From the NCBI GenBank assembly GCA_946407465.1, contig CAMJOD010000005.1, positions 1-37,184 of the forward strand: a stretch of DNA of 37,184 nucleotides, read 5' to 3'. Shown here in pieces: positions 25,913-35,671 of this stretch. Each line of letters starts with the position of its first letter. The stretch's first letter is position 1. The DNA is from an uncultured Clostridia bacterium (GTDB taxonomy: Bacteria; Bacillota; Clostridia; Oscillospirales; Acutalibacteraceae). The notes below the pieces were generated by a model that was not told the origin of the DNA, did no database searches, and saw nothing but the letters and a program-made list of their open reading frames with translations. The translations under genes were made by a program, and so were the position numbers.

Positions 25913-26959
25913 ATGAAGAAAGGAATCAAAAAGGTCGGCGTGCTGGGGCATTTTGGCTTCGGACGCAACATGACCGACGGCCAGACCGTCAAAACCCTGA
26001 CCTTTGCCAAGGCGCTGCAGGAGCGCTGCGGCGAGAACGAGGTGCTTTGCGCGGATACGCACGGCGGCGTCAAGGCGCTGCCAAAGCTGCCGTTCCAAGT
26101 GATAAAGCTATTGAAGAAAACAAACAATGTCGTCATTTTGCCGGCGCAGCGCGGCGTGCGGGTTATTGTTCCCTTGCTTGCTTTCTTTAACAGGTTTTTT
26201 CGCCGCAGGCTGCATTACTGTGTGGTCGGCGGCTGGCTGCCGCGGCTGTTGGCGGACAAGCAGCGGCTTGTGCGCACACTGAAGTGCTTTGACGGGCTCT
26301 ACGCCGAGACAAGCGCGGTGCGGCGCGGTCTGAAAGAGCTGGGACTGCAAAACGTTTGGATGGCGCCAAACTGCAAGCAGCTGCGCATAGCCCATGACAA
26401 GCTGAAAAAAACTGACGGAACGCTCCGTCTGTGTACCTTTTCGCGCGTTATGAAAGAAAAGGGAATCCAAGAGGCAGCCGACGCGGTCGCAAGGCTCAAC
26501 AGCGCCTGTCCAAACGCGGCAGCGCTTGACATCTACGGCGCGGTGGCGCCTGCGCAGACAGAATGGTTTGCGGCATTTCAAAAGCATATGCCGGAGGGCG
26601 TGCGCTACTGCGGTGCGGTCAGCTATGACAAAAGCGTGGAGACGCTGGCGCCGTATGACGCGCTGCTCTTTCCGACGCGGTTTTTCACCGAGGGTATTCC
26701 CGGCACCGTGATTGACGCCTACGCGGCAGGATTGCCTGTGATTGCCGCAAAATGGGAGAGCTTTTCGGACATCATTGAGGACGGCGTGACCGGCATCGGC
26801 TACGGCTTCGATGATGAGGAGGGCTTGTATCAGGCGCTTGTCTATGCACTCGAGAACCGAAAAGCGCTTGCCGCCATGCAGCAAGCCTGCCTGAAAAAAG
26901 CGGAGGACTACCTTCCAAAAAATGCGCTGGCGACGCTGTTTGAGCGGATAGAAAATTGA
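25913..26959 (+). CDS. Glycosyltransferase (GT4/GT1 fold)
   Basis: LRLCTFSRVMKEKGIQEAADAV ... DALLFPTRFFTEGIPGTVIDAYAAGLPVIAAKWESFSDIIEDGVTG. Confidence 0.88.
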   Translation: MKKGIKKVGVLGHFGFGRNMTDGQTVKTLTFAKALQERCGENEVLCADTHGGVKALPKLPFQVIKLLKKTNNVVILPAQRGVRVIVPLLAFFNRFFRRRLHYCVVGGWLPRLLADKQRLVRTLKCFDGLYAETSAVRRGLKELGLQNVWMAPNCKQLRIAHDKLKKTDGTLRLCTFSRVMKEKGIQEAADAVARLNSACPNAAALDIYGAVAPAQTEWFAAFQKHMPEGVRYCGAVSYDKSVETLAPYDALLFPTRFFTEGIPGTVIDAYAAGLPVIAAKWESFSDIIEDGVTGIGYGFDDEEGLYQALVYALENRKALAAMQQACLKKAEDYLPKNALATLFERIEN

Positions 26960-27003
26960 TATGTGGAACAAAAAACAAATTCTCGCAAGTAGGAGCAACG
27001 CCC

Positions 27004-28101
27004 ATGAAACGCTTACTTTGCATACTCAACACGATGAATATGGGAGGAGCGGAGACCTTTCTGATGAAAATCTACCGCGTGCTTGACCGTTCCCGTTATC
27101 AGATGGATTTTTGCATCAACATGGCAGAAAAGTGTGATTACGAGGACGAGATTCTCTTGATGGGCGGCAGAGTATTCCGTATTCCGTCCAAATCAAAGGA
27201 TTCCAAGGCGTTTAAGCGGCAGCTGTCCGCTATTGTGAAGAACAACGGCTACACCAACGTGCTGCGCATCACTTCCAACGCAGCTGGCTTTTGGGATTTG
27301 AAGATAGCCAAAAAAGCCGGTGCTTTGCATACGGCGGCGCGTTCCAGCAATGCGAGCGACGGCAGTGTTTTTCAGACTGCTGCGCATCTGCTTGGCAGAT
27401 TGCTCTGGACGCGCTATGTGGACGTCAAGATTGCTCCGTCCGACAAGGCGGCGTGCTATACCTTCGGAAAAAGAGCGTGCCGCCGCGGCGAGGTGGTGCG
27501 CGTCAACAATGGTTTGGATTTGTCCGTCTATCGCTTTGACGGCGAAGCGCGTCAGCGTGTGCGCAGTCGTCTCGGTGTTTCACCCTCCGCGGTGCTGGTT
27601 GGTCATGTGGGCAGATTCAACACACAAAAGAACCACCGCTTTTTGGTCAGCGCGTTCGTCGCTCTTCACCGTGAACAGCCGGACGCCAAGCTGTGCTTGG
27701 TGGGTGAGGGCGTGCTGCAAGCGGAGATTGAAGCGGCTGTCAGGCAGGAGGGCTTGACAGACAGCGTGGTGTTCGCCGGACTGCAAAAGGATATTCCGGC
27801 GTGGCTTTCGGCATTTGACGTATTGGCGCTGCCTTCGCTCTACGAGGGCATGCCCAATGTGATTATAGAAGCGCAGGCGTGCGGCTGTCCGTGCATTTTG
27901 TCCGACACCGTCACGCGTGAAGCGGATCTCTGCGGCAAGACGGTTTATCTTCCCATCGCCGACGCGGCTGTGTGGGGACGGCAAATCGCACAAACGGCAA
28001 AGCAGGGGAGAGTGACGGCGGATATGCGTGCCTATGATATTCACCGGTCGGCGCAGATGTTTTGCCGCTGCTGCTACGGCGAAAAAGGAGATAGCGATTA
28101 A
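27004..28101 (+). CDS. Glycosyltransferase family 4
   Basis: MKRLLCILNTMNMGGAETFLMKIYR...LVGHVGRFNTQKNHRFLVSAF...LPSLYEGMPNVIIEAQACGCPCI; RBS TAGGAG before ATG 27004. Confidence 0.94.
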   Translation: MKRLLCILNTMNMGGAETFLMKIYRVLDRSRYQMDFCINMAEKCDYEDEILLMGGRVFRIPSKSKDSKAFKRQLSAIVKNNGYTNVLRITSNAAGFWDLKIAKKAGALHTAARSSNASDGSVFQTAAHLLGRLLWTRYVDVKIAPSDKAACYTFGKRACRRGEVVRVNNGLDLSVYRFDGEARQRVRSRLGVSPSAVLVGHVGRFNTQKNHRFLVSAFVALHREQPDAKLCLVGEGVLQAEIEAAVRQEGLTDSVVFAGLQKDIPAWLSAFDVLALPSLYEGMPNVIIEAQACGCPCILSDTVTREADLCGKTVYLPIADAAVWGRQIAQTAKQGRVTADMRAYDIHRSAQMFCRCCYGEKGDSD

Positions 28102-30245
28102 TGACAATCCAAGCGAAACAGGTCATCGACAGGCTCATATGGGGGCTCAGCGTGTTCCTGCTATCGTCATTCTTAATATTTGACCAATACAGCTGGGGAA
28201 AGTATTTCTTTATTCTCTGCTCGGCGGCAATTCTGCTGTTGTCCGCGCTGCAGCGAGGCGGTTCTCTGTGGATACAACCCCGATTTTTTCCGGTTGTGCT
28301 GCTTCTGTTTACGGGGTACACGGCGCTGAGCAGCCTGTGGTCGGTTTTTGTGGCGCAGACGCTGGCAATGACGTGGACGCTGCTGCGCACCTGGATATGC
28401 TTTGCCATGCTGTATATCGCCTACTCCAATCTGGAAAACGCGACGGATATGCTGTTGTCGGTGTTTGTCTACGCTTCGTATGTCGTAGCGGTTTATTCGC
28501 TGTTTTACTACGGCTTCGACAATATTGTCGTGGCGACGCACGAGGCGCGTCTCGACAATGAATACGCCAACATCAACGGTATTTCCATCTTTTTGACAAT
28601 GGGCATCGTCTGCGATTTGTGCCTGCTGCTGCGGTGCGGCTTCAGGCTCTGTCAGCTGGTTTCTATCCTGTCCATTCTTCTTTTGGCTGCCTCTCAGTCA
28701 CGCAAGGCAATTGTCATCTTTGTTTTGGGAGTTTTGGCGGTTATCCTGTATTGCAGCAGGCGCCGCATGTCGGTGGGAACAAGGATTCTGCGCGTAATTT
28801 TCGTTGTGTTCAGCTTTGCGGTGCTGTTGTACTTTTTTCTCAAGCTGCCTTTCTTTTCCGGCATGAACAACCGCATCGACCTCTGGCTCAATTCGCTGAC
28901 CGGCTCCGGCAAGGCGGACGCCTCCAGCCTTGTCCGCAACAAGCTGATTTCTATCGGACTCAACACATGGCTGTCTCATCCGCTTGCAGGCGTCGGCATC
29001 AACGCAACGACCGTTGTTTCGCGGCAGTTTTTTTACGTAGATTATTACATGCACAACAATTATGTGGAGTTGCTCTGCGGCGGCGGCTTAATCGGCTTTT
29101 TGCTCTATTACGCCATGCATTTCACATTACTGTACCGCTTGTTTACATACAGAAATACTAACAACACGGCATTCATTATTTCCGTTGTTTTGGTCGGTAT
29201 GATACTGGTTTCGGACTTCGGACGCGTATCGTATTATTCCAAAACAGTGTTGTTTGAACTGATGATGCTATTTGTCATCAGCAACAAAATGATGACGGAG
29301 GCGGAGGAAATCAAAGACGACAGAAAACTATCCAAATATCTTACCAAACCTGACTATCGGTTTCTGGTCAACTGCAGTCTGGGACTGCACAGAAACATGT
29401 CCGACGAGGCGTATTTGGAACGCGTCTATCGGGCACGCCTCGGCAAGACGCTTTGTTTGGCGAAGCCCGAGAGCTTTAATGAAAAGCTGCAGTGGCTCAA
29501 GCTCCACGACCATCGGCAGGAATATCGTATCATGGCGGACAAGGCGGCGGTCAAGCCGTATGTTGCCGACATTCTGGGAGAATCCTATGTGATTCCGACG
29601 CTCGGCGTCTGGCAGAATGAAGAAGAAATCGACTTTGACAGCCTGCCGGAGCGCTTTGTGCTCAAGTGTACCCATGACAGCGGCAGCGTCGTTGTTTGCT
29701 GTGACAAGTCGCCGGCGACCATCAAAAAAGCCAAGAGCACGCTGCGTCAATATCTAAAGCGCGACTATTATTCTCAGTGGCGCGAGTGGCCGTACCGCGA
29801 CATACCGCACCGTGTTTTGGCGGAAGCCTATCTCGACGGCGGCGAAAACGGCTTGACCGATTACAAAATCCATTGCTTCAACGGTGTGCCAAAGCTGATT
29901 CTGGTCTGTCAGGACAGGTTTTCAGCAAGCGGCATGACCGAGGATTTCTTTACCGAGAGCTGGGAGCACCTCGACATCAGGCGACCGCAGGCGGCAAACG
30001 CCTCCAAGCCGATTCCAAAGCCCGGGCAGCTCTCCGAAATGCTGCAAATCGCGGCAACCTTATCCAAAGACCTTCCTTTCGCGCGAATTGATTTGTATAA
30101 CGTCCGCCAAAGGGTATATTTTTCCGAAATCACGCTCTATCCGGCTTCGGGCCTGACGGCTTTTGTTCCCGATAAATGGGACAGAATCTTGGGCGAGTGG
30201 CTCACGCTTCCCGAAGCAACCGAGTTTACAGATAAAGAGGCTTAG
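28101..30245 (+). CDS. Fusion: O-antigen polymerase-like (Wzy) N-terminal half and TupA-like ATP-grasp C-terminal half
   Basis: N-terminal polytopic with SSLVRNKLISIGLNTWLSHPLAGVGIN; C-terminal SFNEKLQWLKLHDHRQEYRIMADKAAVKPYVADILG...FVLKCTHDSGSVVVC...YREDIPHR-like (YRDIPHRVLAEAYL)...DYKIHCFNG typical of TupA-like ATP-grasp. Confidence 0.87.
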   Translation: MTIQAKQVIDRLIWGLSVFLLSSFLIFDQYSWGKYFFILCSAAILLLSALQRGGSLWIQPRFFPVVLLLFTGYTALSSLWSVFVAQTLAMTWTLLRTWICFAMLYIAYSNLENATDMLLSVFVYASYVVAVYSLFYYGFDNIVVATHEARLDNEYANINGISIFLTMGIVCDLCLLLRCGFRLCQLVSILSILLLAASQSRKAIVIFVLGVLAVILYCSRRRMSVGTRILRVIFVVFSFAVLLYFFLKLPFFSGMNNRIDLWLNSLTGSGKADASSLVRNKLISIGLNTWLSHPLAGVGINATTVVSRQFFYVDYYMHNNYVELLCGGGLIGFLLYYAMHFTLLYRLFTYRNTNNTAFIISVVLVGMILVSDFGRVSYYSKTVLFELMMLFVISNKMMTEAEEIKDDRKLSKYLTKPDYRFLVNCSLGLHRNMSDEAYLERVYRARLGKTLCLAKPESFNEKLQWLKLHDHRQEYRIMADKAAVKPYVADILGESYVIPTLGVWQNEEEIDFDSLPERFVLKCTHDSGSVVVCCDKSPATIKKAKSTLRQYLKRDYYSQWREWPYRDIPHRVLAEAYLDGGENGLTDYKIHCFNGVPKLILVCQDRFSASGMTEDFFTESWEHLDIRRPQAANASKPIPKPGQLSEMLQIAATLSKDLPFARIDLYNVRQRVYFSEITLYPASGLTAFVPDKWDRILGEWLTLPEATEFTDKEA

Positions 30246-30248
30246 AAG

Positions 30249-31379
30249 ATGATTTTAATCGGCGCGGATTTTGTCCCGACAACAAGTAATACGGCGCTGT
30301 TTGCCGGCGGCAACGCGGAGGAGCTGTTCGGCAGCGAGCTGAACGCGCTCCTCAGCAACGCGGATTACCGCATTTTTAACATGGAAACGCCGCTGTGTGA
30401 CAAGCCGTCGCCCATCGACAAATGCGGAAAGAATTTTATGGCGCCGACCGCCTGTATCAACGGCTACACGGCTGCACACGCCGACCTGCTGACGCTTGCC
30501 AACAACCATATTTTGGATCAGGGCGCGGCAGGACTGGCGGCGACCTGCGGCATATTAAAGCAAAAAGGGATTGCTTTTGCGGGCGTAGGCGACACACCGG
30601 CAGAGGCGGCAATCCCGGCTGTTTTTACGGTCAAGGACAAGCGCGTGGGTGTGCTTGCCTGTGCCGAGCATGAGTTTTCCATCGTCAGCGACCACACCGC
30701 CGGTGCCAATCCCTTTGACCCGCTCGAAACGCCCGACCAAGTGGCGGCGCTGAAGTCCGGCTGCGACTATGTGATAGTGCTCTATCACGGCGGCAAGGAA
30801 TATTACCGCTATCCGTCGCCGCAGCTCCAAAAGACCTGCCGCAAGCTGGTGCAAAAGGGCGCTGACCTTGTAATTTGTCAGCACAGCCATTGTGTCGGCT
30901 GTGAGGAGCGGTTTCTGGGCGGTACGATTGTATATGGTCAGGGCAACTTTTTGTTTGATAACAGCAACCACGAGATGTGGCAGACCGCGCTGCTCGTCGG
31001 TATTGACGACAGCCTTCACGTCACCTACTATCCGCTTTCCAAAAACGGCAGCACCGTCCGGCTCGCCGAGGGCAAAGAAGGAAAAAGCATATTAAGCGGT
31101 TTTTTTGAGAGAAGCGAACAAATCAGGCAGGACGGCTTTGTGCAAAAGCAGTTTGACGCGTTTGCGCGTGAGCAAGCGAACAGCTACCTCATGTCATTCG
31201 GGGGACGGCGTTCGGTTTTCTTTTACGCGCTCAACAAGCTGCTCGGACATCGTCTGAACAAGCTGATTCTCCGCCGCTACGGCAAAGAGGAGCGGCTAAA
31301 GCTGCGCAATTGTCTGGAGTGTGAGGCAATCCGCGAGGTGATTATCGGCGGCTGTTCCGAAAAGGGAGACACAACATGA
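30249..31379 (+). CDS. CapA/PgsA-family (poly-gamma-glutamate capsule) protein
   Basis: LIGADFVPT...NMETPLCD...LLTLANNHILDQGAAGLAAT...VIVLYHGGKEYYRYPSPQL...VICQHSHCVGCEERFLGGTIVYGQGNFLFD. Confidence 0.92.
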   Translation: MILIGADFVPTTSNTALFAGGNAEELFGSELNALLSNADYRIFNMETPLCDKPSPIDKCGKNFMAPTACINGYTAAHADLLTLANNHILDQGAAGLAATCGILKQKGIAFAGVGDTPAEAAIPAVFTVKDKRVGVLACAEHEFSIVSDHTAGANPFDPLETPDQVAALKSGCDYVIVLYHGGKEYYRYPSPQLQKTCRKLVQKGADLVICQHSHCVGCEERFLGGTIVYGQGNFLFDNSNHEMWQTALLVGIDDSLHVTYYPLSKNGSTVRLAEGKEGKSILSGFFERSEQIRQDGFVQKQFDAFAREQANSYLMSFGGRRSVFFYALNKLLGHRLNKLILRRYGKEERLKLRNCLECEAIREVIIGGCSEKGDTT

Positions 31380-32419
31380 ACACAATCAGCTTTACCGTCG
31401 TGGTGCCTGCCTGCAATGCGGCGAATTTTTTGGAGAGGGCAGTCCGCTCCGTGACGGAGCAGCGCTATCCGCGGTGCCGTGTGGTGATTGTCAACGATGG
31501 CTCTACGGACGCGACCGGCGAGGTTGCCGCAGCGCTTGCCGCGGAAAATCCCTGTATTTATGTCATAGAGCAGGAGAACAGCGGACAGCTTTTGTCACGC
31601 ACCCGTGCCATTCGCTATGCGCAAAAGCATTTTGCGGACGAAAACAACTACTTTCTGTTTTTGGACGCGGACGACGTCTATTTGCCCGGCAGTTTGGCGC
31701 GCATTGCCGCCCTGCTGACCGAACACGGCTGTGACCTGCTCCTCTATGCGGTGGAGCAGACGGATGAAGCTACCGGCAAGACCCGTCCGTTCGGCGGTTC
31801 CTTCTCGGGCGAGCCTGCCTCCAAGGCTGCGTTCTACCAAACCGTGTTCTTCGATTACCGTTATAATTCGCTTTGTCGCAAGGCGGTTTCCGCAAGGCTG
31901 ATTGCTGACAGAGATTTTACGCCCTACGGACATCTGCGCAACGCCGAGGATTTGGTGCAGAGCTTGGACTACTATCGCGCCGCGGCGCGTGTCTGTTTTT
32001 CTGACGAATGCTTTTACCGCTACTACATCAACAGCGCGTCTGTGACCCATTCGCTCACCCTCTCAAAGTATCCGCTCGACTCCACCGCAAGGCGGCTGAC
32101 ATGGGAGCTGCTCGCGGAGGAGCAGGTCTGGACGCAGGCACAAACAGACGCTTATGCCGCGTTTTTGCTGCGGCTTCTAAAAAACAAAATAGAGGCAATC
32201 TGCCTCTTTGACGCGCCGTCAGCCGAAAAGGCGGCGGCATATGAAACACTGCGGCAGGACGGCTTCTACCGTCAGCTGCTCACCATGGCAAAGCGCCGCG
32301 ACCGTGTGCTCACGCTCTTTGAGCAGGGAAAATATGCCGCAATGGAACGCGCGCTCAGGCTGAGCCGTGTAGCCGGCGCCGTGCGCAGGAGAATACAACC
32401 GGACAGGAAAAACCGATAA
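31376..32419 (+). CDS. Glycosyltransferase family 2
   Basis: FTVVVPACNAANFLERAVRSVTEQRYPRCRVVIVNDGSTDAT...FLFLDADDVY. Confidence 0.94.
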   Translation: MNTISFTVVVPACNAANFLERAVRSVTEQRYPRCRVVIVNDGSTDATGEVAAALAAENPCIYVIEQENSGQLLSRTRAIRYAQKHFADENNYFLFLDADDVYLPGSLARIAALLTEHGCDLLLYAVEQTDEATGKTRPFGGSFSGEPASKAAFYQTVFFDYRYNSLCRKAVSARLIADRDFTPYGHLRNAEDLVQSLDYYRAAARVCFSDECFYRYYINSASVTHSLTLSKYPLDSTARRLTWELLAEEQVWTQAQTDAYAAFLLRLLKNKIEAICLFDAPSAEKAAAYETLRQDGFYRQLLTMAKRRDRVLTLFEQGKYAAMERALRLSRVAGAVRRRIQPDRKNR

Positions 32420-32422
32420 AGT

Positions 32423-33922
32423 ATGGATACAGCCAAAAAATTCCGCAACAACTTAATGACAGGTATTCTCAGCCAGCTCATCACCGCGCTTCTGGCGGTC
32501 ATCGTCCCCAAAATGGTGCTGTCGAGCTTTGGCTCCGAGGTCAACGGCTTAATCAGCTCCGTCACGCAGATTTATACCTATATCGCTCTGCTGGAAGCAG
32601 GCGTCGGCAGTGCCACCGTGCAGGCGCTCTATAAGGTCATCGGCAATCATCGGGAAGAGAATGAAATCATGGCGGCGACCAACCGCTACTATCACCGTAC
32701 CGGCATTTTGTATCTGCTCGCGATTCTGGTGTTCGCCGTTGTCTATCCGCTGGTGATTCAGACCGAGATTCCGCTGACGACCATTGTATTGGTCATTCTC
32801 TTTAACGGCTTGGGCAGCGTCATCAATTATTTTTTTCAGGGAAAGTATTTTCTGCTCTTGCAGGCTGAGGGAAAAAATTACGTCCAGACCACGCTCAACA
32901 TGGTCACCAATATCATCAAAAATCTGGCGACCATCGGCATGATATACATCGGCTGCGACGTGGTGCTGGTGCAGATGATTTCGATGCTTGTGTCGCTGAT
33001 TCAAATGCTCTATGTCACATGGTACATCAGGCGATATTACAGCTGGATTGACCTCTCGGTCACGCCCAACCGCAAGGCGATTGCACAGAGCAAAAACGTG
33101 CTGGTGCATCAGGTCAGCCTGCTGATTTTCAGCAACACTGACATGATTGTGCTCTCCGTATTCTGCGGACTAAAGGTCACCAGCGTCTACTCGCTCTACA
33201 GCCTGCTGCTCAGTGTGTTCGGAAAGCTGTTGACGGTCTTTGTGAGCAGCATCACCTTTTCGCTGGGACAGTCCTATTTTAACGACAAGGAGCAGTTTGT
33301 GCGGCGGTATGATTTGTATGAGTGGTTCTATATCACTGTTTCGTTCGCGCTTTACTCCGTCGCCAATTTCTTTATTCTTCCTTTTCTCAGAATCTACACG
33401 GCAGGCGTTTCCGACATCAACTATATCGACCCGTGTTTGCCGCTGCTGTTTATCGCCACCTCGCTGCTCGCCAATGTGCGCAGCGCGTCGTCACAGGCAA
33501 TCAACGTCGCCGGACACTTCAAGCGCACGCAGTACCGCTCGATTGCGGAATCGGTGATTAATCTTGCCGTTTCGCTCGTGCTTGTCAATGTGATGGGCAT
33601 CTACGGTGTGCTGCTTGGCACCATTGCCGCGCTGCTCTACCGCTCCAACGACATGATTCTCTACACCGCCAAGCACATTCTCAACCGCAGCGCGTGGATA
33701 ACCTACAAGCGCTGGGGCGTGGCGCTGGCTTGCTTTTTGCTGGTGCTGTTCGTCAATCAGTTTTTGCCGCCGAACGGCGACACCTACCTGAGCTTGGTGC
33801 TCTACAGCATTCCTTACGCCGTCGGCGTTTTTACCCTGTTCGGTATTGCGGCAACGCTCACCGAGCGCCCAACGGCAAAGCTGCTGCTGACACACTTTAC
33901 AGCACGCTTCAAGCGTTCATAA
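32423..33922 (+). CDS. Polysaccharide flippase (Wzx-type, MOP superfamily)
   Basis: Polytopic 499 aa, KFRNNLMTGILSQLITALLAVIVPKMVLSSFGSEVNGLISSVTQIYTYIALLEAGVGSA. Confidence 0.92.
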   Translation: MDTAKKFRNNLMTGILSQLITALLAVIVPKMVLSSFGSEVNGLISSVTQIYTYIALLEAGVGSATVQALYKVIGNHREENEIMAATNRYYHRTGILYLLAILVFAVVYPLVIQTEIPLTTIVLVILFNGLGSVINYFFQGKYFLLLQAEGKNYVQTTLNMVTNIIKNLATIGMIYIGCDVVLVQMISMLVSLIQMLYVTWYIRRYYSWIDLSVTPNRKAIAQSKNVLVHQVSLLIFSNTDMIVLSVFCGLKVTSVYSLYSLLLSVFGKLLTVFVSSITFSLGQSYFNDKEQFVRRYDLYEWFYITVSFALYSVANFFILPFLRIYTAGVSDINYIDPCLPLLFIATSLLANVRSASSQAINVAGHFKRTQYRSIAESVINLAVSLVLVNVMGIYGVLLGTIAALLYRSNDMILYTAKHILNRSAWITYKRWGVALACFLLVLFVNQFLPPNGDTYLSLVLYSIPYAVGVFTLFGIAATLTERPTAKLLLTHFTARFKRS

Positions 33923-33985
33923 TTCTACAGAAGAATTTTATATAATGTTTTTTATTTTCCCTAAAGAAATTGCAAGGTAACAAAA

Positions 33986-35128
33986 ATGACAGAAACAGAA
34001 GCCACTATCTACCTTATCACCTGTGCGCTGCACAAAAAAAAGCCAAATCCGGAGGATGTGCCGGATTTGGACGAATTGCTGCGCTTTGCTATGCGTCAGT
34101 CCGTGGCGGCGCTGCTCGGCAAGCTGCTGACCGACAACAACCTGCTCGGCGGCGGCGACAGGGAAGCGTGGAACGAGCTGTTTTTTAAGAACCTGCGCAA
34201 AACACTGGCTTTTGACGCCGAGAGAAAAAAGCTGGAGGCAGCGCTGGACAATGCCGGAATCCGTCACGCACCGCTCAAGGGCATTGTTCTCAACCGGCTC
34301 TATCCCGTCTACGGCATGCGCGAGTTTGCCGACAACGATATTCTGGTTGACGATAACCGCCAATCCGACCTGCGGTGCATCATGGCGGACTTGGGCTATC
34401 AGCTCACGCACTTTTCGCAGGAGGTCGATTTGAGCTTTCACAAGGAGCCGTTCTTTAACTTTGAGCTGCACCACCGTTTGTTTGCCGACAAAAAGCGGCT
34501 GACGGCGCTGAACGACTACTACAGCGACGTGCACTCCAAGCTTCTTCCGGCAGGCAGCTCCGCGTATGCTTATCGCTTCTCGGACGAAGATTTCTATATT
34601 TACATCTGTGCGCACGCCTACAAGCATTATACCGGCTCCGGCATCGGTGTGCGGCAGCTGATGGATATTTATCTTTATCGTCAAAAAATCCCGACCGACG
34701 CCGCTTATGTCACGCGTGAGCTGCAAACGCTCGGTATTCTCTCTTTTGTTCGTCAGCTCGAGTCGCTTGCGGACAAGCTGTTCTCGCCGGAGCAGCCGTT
34801 CTCCGAGGATTCCCTGACTGCCGGAGAGCAGCAGCTTTTTGCGCACAGCATGGGGCACAGTGTCTACGGCAGCTTAGAGCAGTTCTACAATAGCCAAATC
34901 ACGGACTATCTCGACGCGCAGGGCGGCGGCAGGCAGCGTTACTGTCTGCACCGACTGTTTCCGGACATCAGAGATTACAAGGACACGCATCCGGTATTCT
35001 ACCGCCACAAGGTTTTGCGTCCGTTGTTTTATGTGTACCGGCCGTTCTACAGCTTGTTCACCAACCGCGCCAAGCTGATGAAGGAGCTGCAGTCGGTAGC
35101 AAAATATCGTTCCAAAAAAGAAAAATAA
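33986..35128 (+). CDS. Nucleotidyltransferase-fold family protein (NTP_transf_5-like)
   Basis: APLKGIVLNRLYPVYGMREFADNDILVDDNRQSDLRCIMADLGY...NFELHHRLF. Confidence 0.85.
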   Translation: MTETEATIYLITCALHKKKPNPEDVPDLDELLRFAMRQSVAALLGKLLTDNNLLGGGDREAWNELFFKNLRKTLAFDAERKKLEAALDNAGIRHAPLKGIVLNRLYPVYGMREFADNDILVDDNRQSDLRCIMADLGYQLTHFSQEVDLSFHKEPFFNFELHHRLFADKKRLTALNDYYSDVHSKLLPAGSSAYAYRFSDEDFYIYICAHAYKHYTGSGIGVRQLMDIYLYRQKIPTDAAYVTRELQTLGILSFVRQLESLADKLFSPEQPFSEDSLTAGEQQLFAHSMGHSVYGSLEQFYNSQITDYLDAQGGGRQRYCLHRLFPDIRDYKDTHPVFYRHKVLRPLFYVYRPFYSLFTNRAKLMKELQSVAKYRSKKEK

Positions 35129-35158
35129 GCCTGATGACGTGACAATCATCAGGCTTAT
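35125..35158. terminator. Bidirectional terminator between convergent genes
   Basis: 13-bp perfect stem ATAAGCCTGATGA/TCATCAGGCTTAT; on the minus strand followed by TTTTCTTTTTT. Confidence 0.88.
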
Positions 35159-35175
35159 ATTAGCAGAGAATAGTA

Positions 35176-35649
35176 TTAGTATTTTTCCGCAAATGCCGCA
35201 AGCTTTGCCGCACTCGGTCTGCCGTTGAGAATGGCGCCCTCCACAATCACAGCCTGCGGTGCGCTGGGCTGCAGACCGGCAACCGCTTCGCCAAAGCCCG
35301 AGCCGCCGGAGGTTGCAAAGAGAACAATCTTTTTGCCGCTGAAATCATACGCCTCCAAAAAGCTGTTGATAATCGTCGGCGCAACGTACCACCAAACAGG
35401 GAAGCCTACAAAAATCGTGTCGCATTCCGCGACAGGTGCGTTGTTGTCGGCAAGTGCCGGACGCGAGGTTTTGTCACGCATCTCCAGCGAGCTGCGCGAC
35501 TGCTTGTCCTGCCAGTTGAGGTCGGCTCTTGTGTAGGGGACAGCCGGCTTGATTTCATACAAATGCGCGCCGGCAGCCTTTGCCAGATTTTTTGCCACAG
35601 CAGCGGTGGTGCCGCTTGCCGAAAAATAGGCGACTAGTTTTTTGCTCAT
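35176..35649 (-). CDS. Flavodoxin
   Basis: KKLVAYFSASGTTAAVAKNLAKAAGAHLYEIKPAVPYTRADLNWQDKQSRS...VGFPVWWYVAPTIINSFLE. Confidence 0.93.
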   Translation of the reverse strand: MSKKLVAYFSASGTTAAVAKNLAKAAGAHLYEIKPAVPYTRADLNWQDKQSRSSLEMRDKTSRPALADNNAPVAECDTIFVGFPVWWYVAPTIINSFLEAYDFSGKKIVLFATSGGSGFGEAVAGLQPSAPQAVIVEGAILNGRPSAAKLAAFAEKY

Positions 35650-35671
35650 ATCAAAAACTCCTTTTCAAAAA

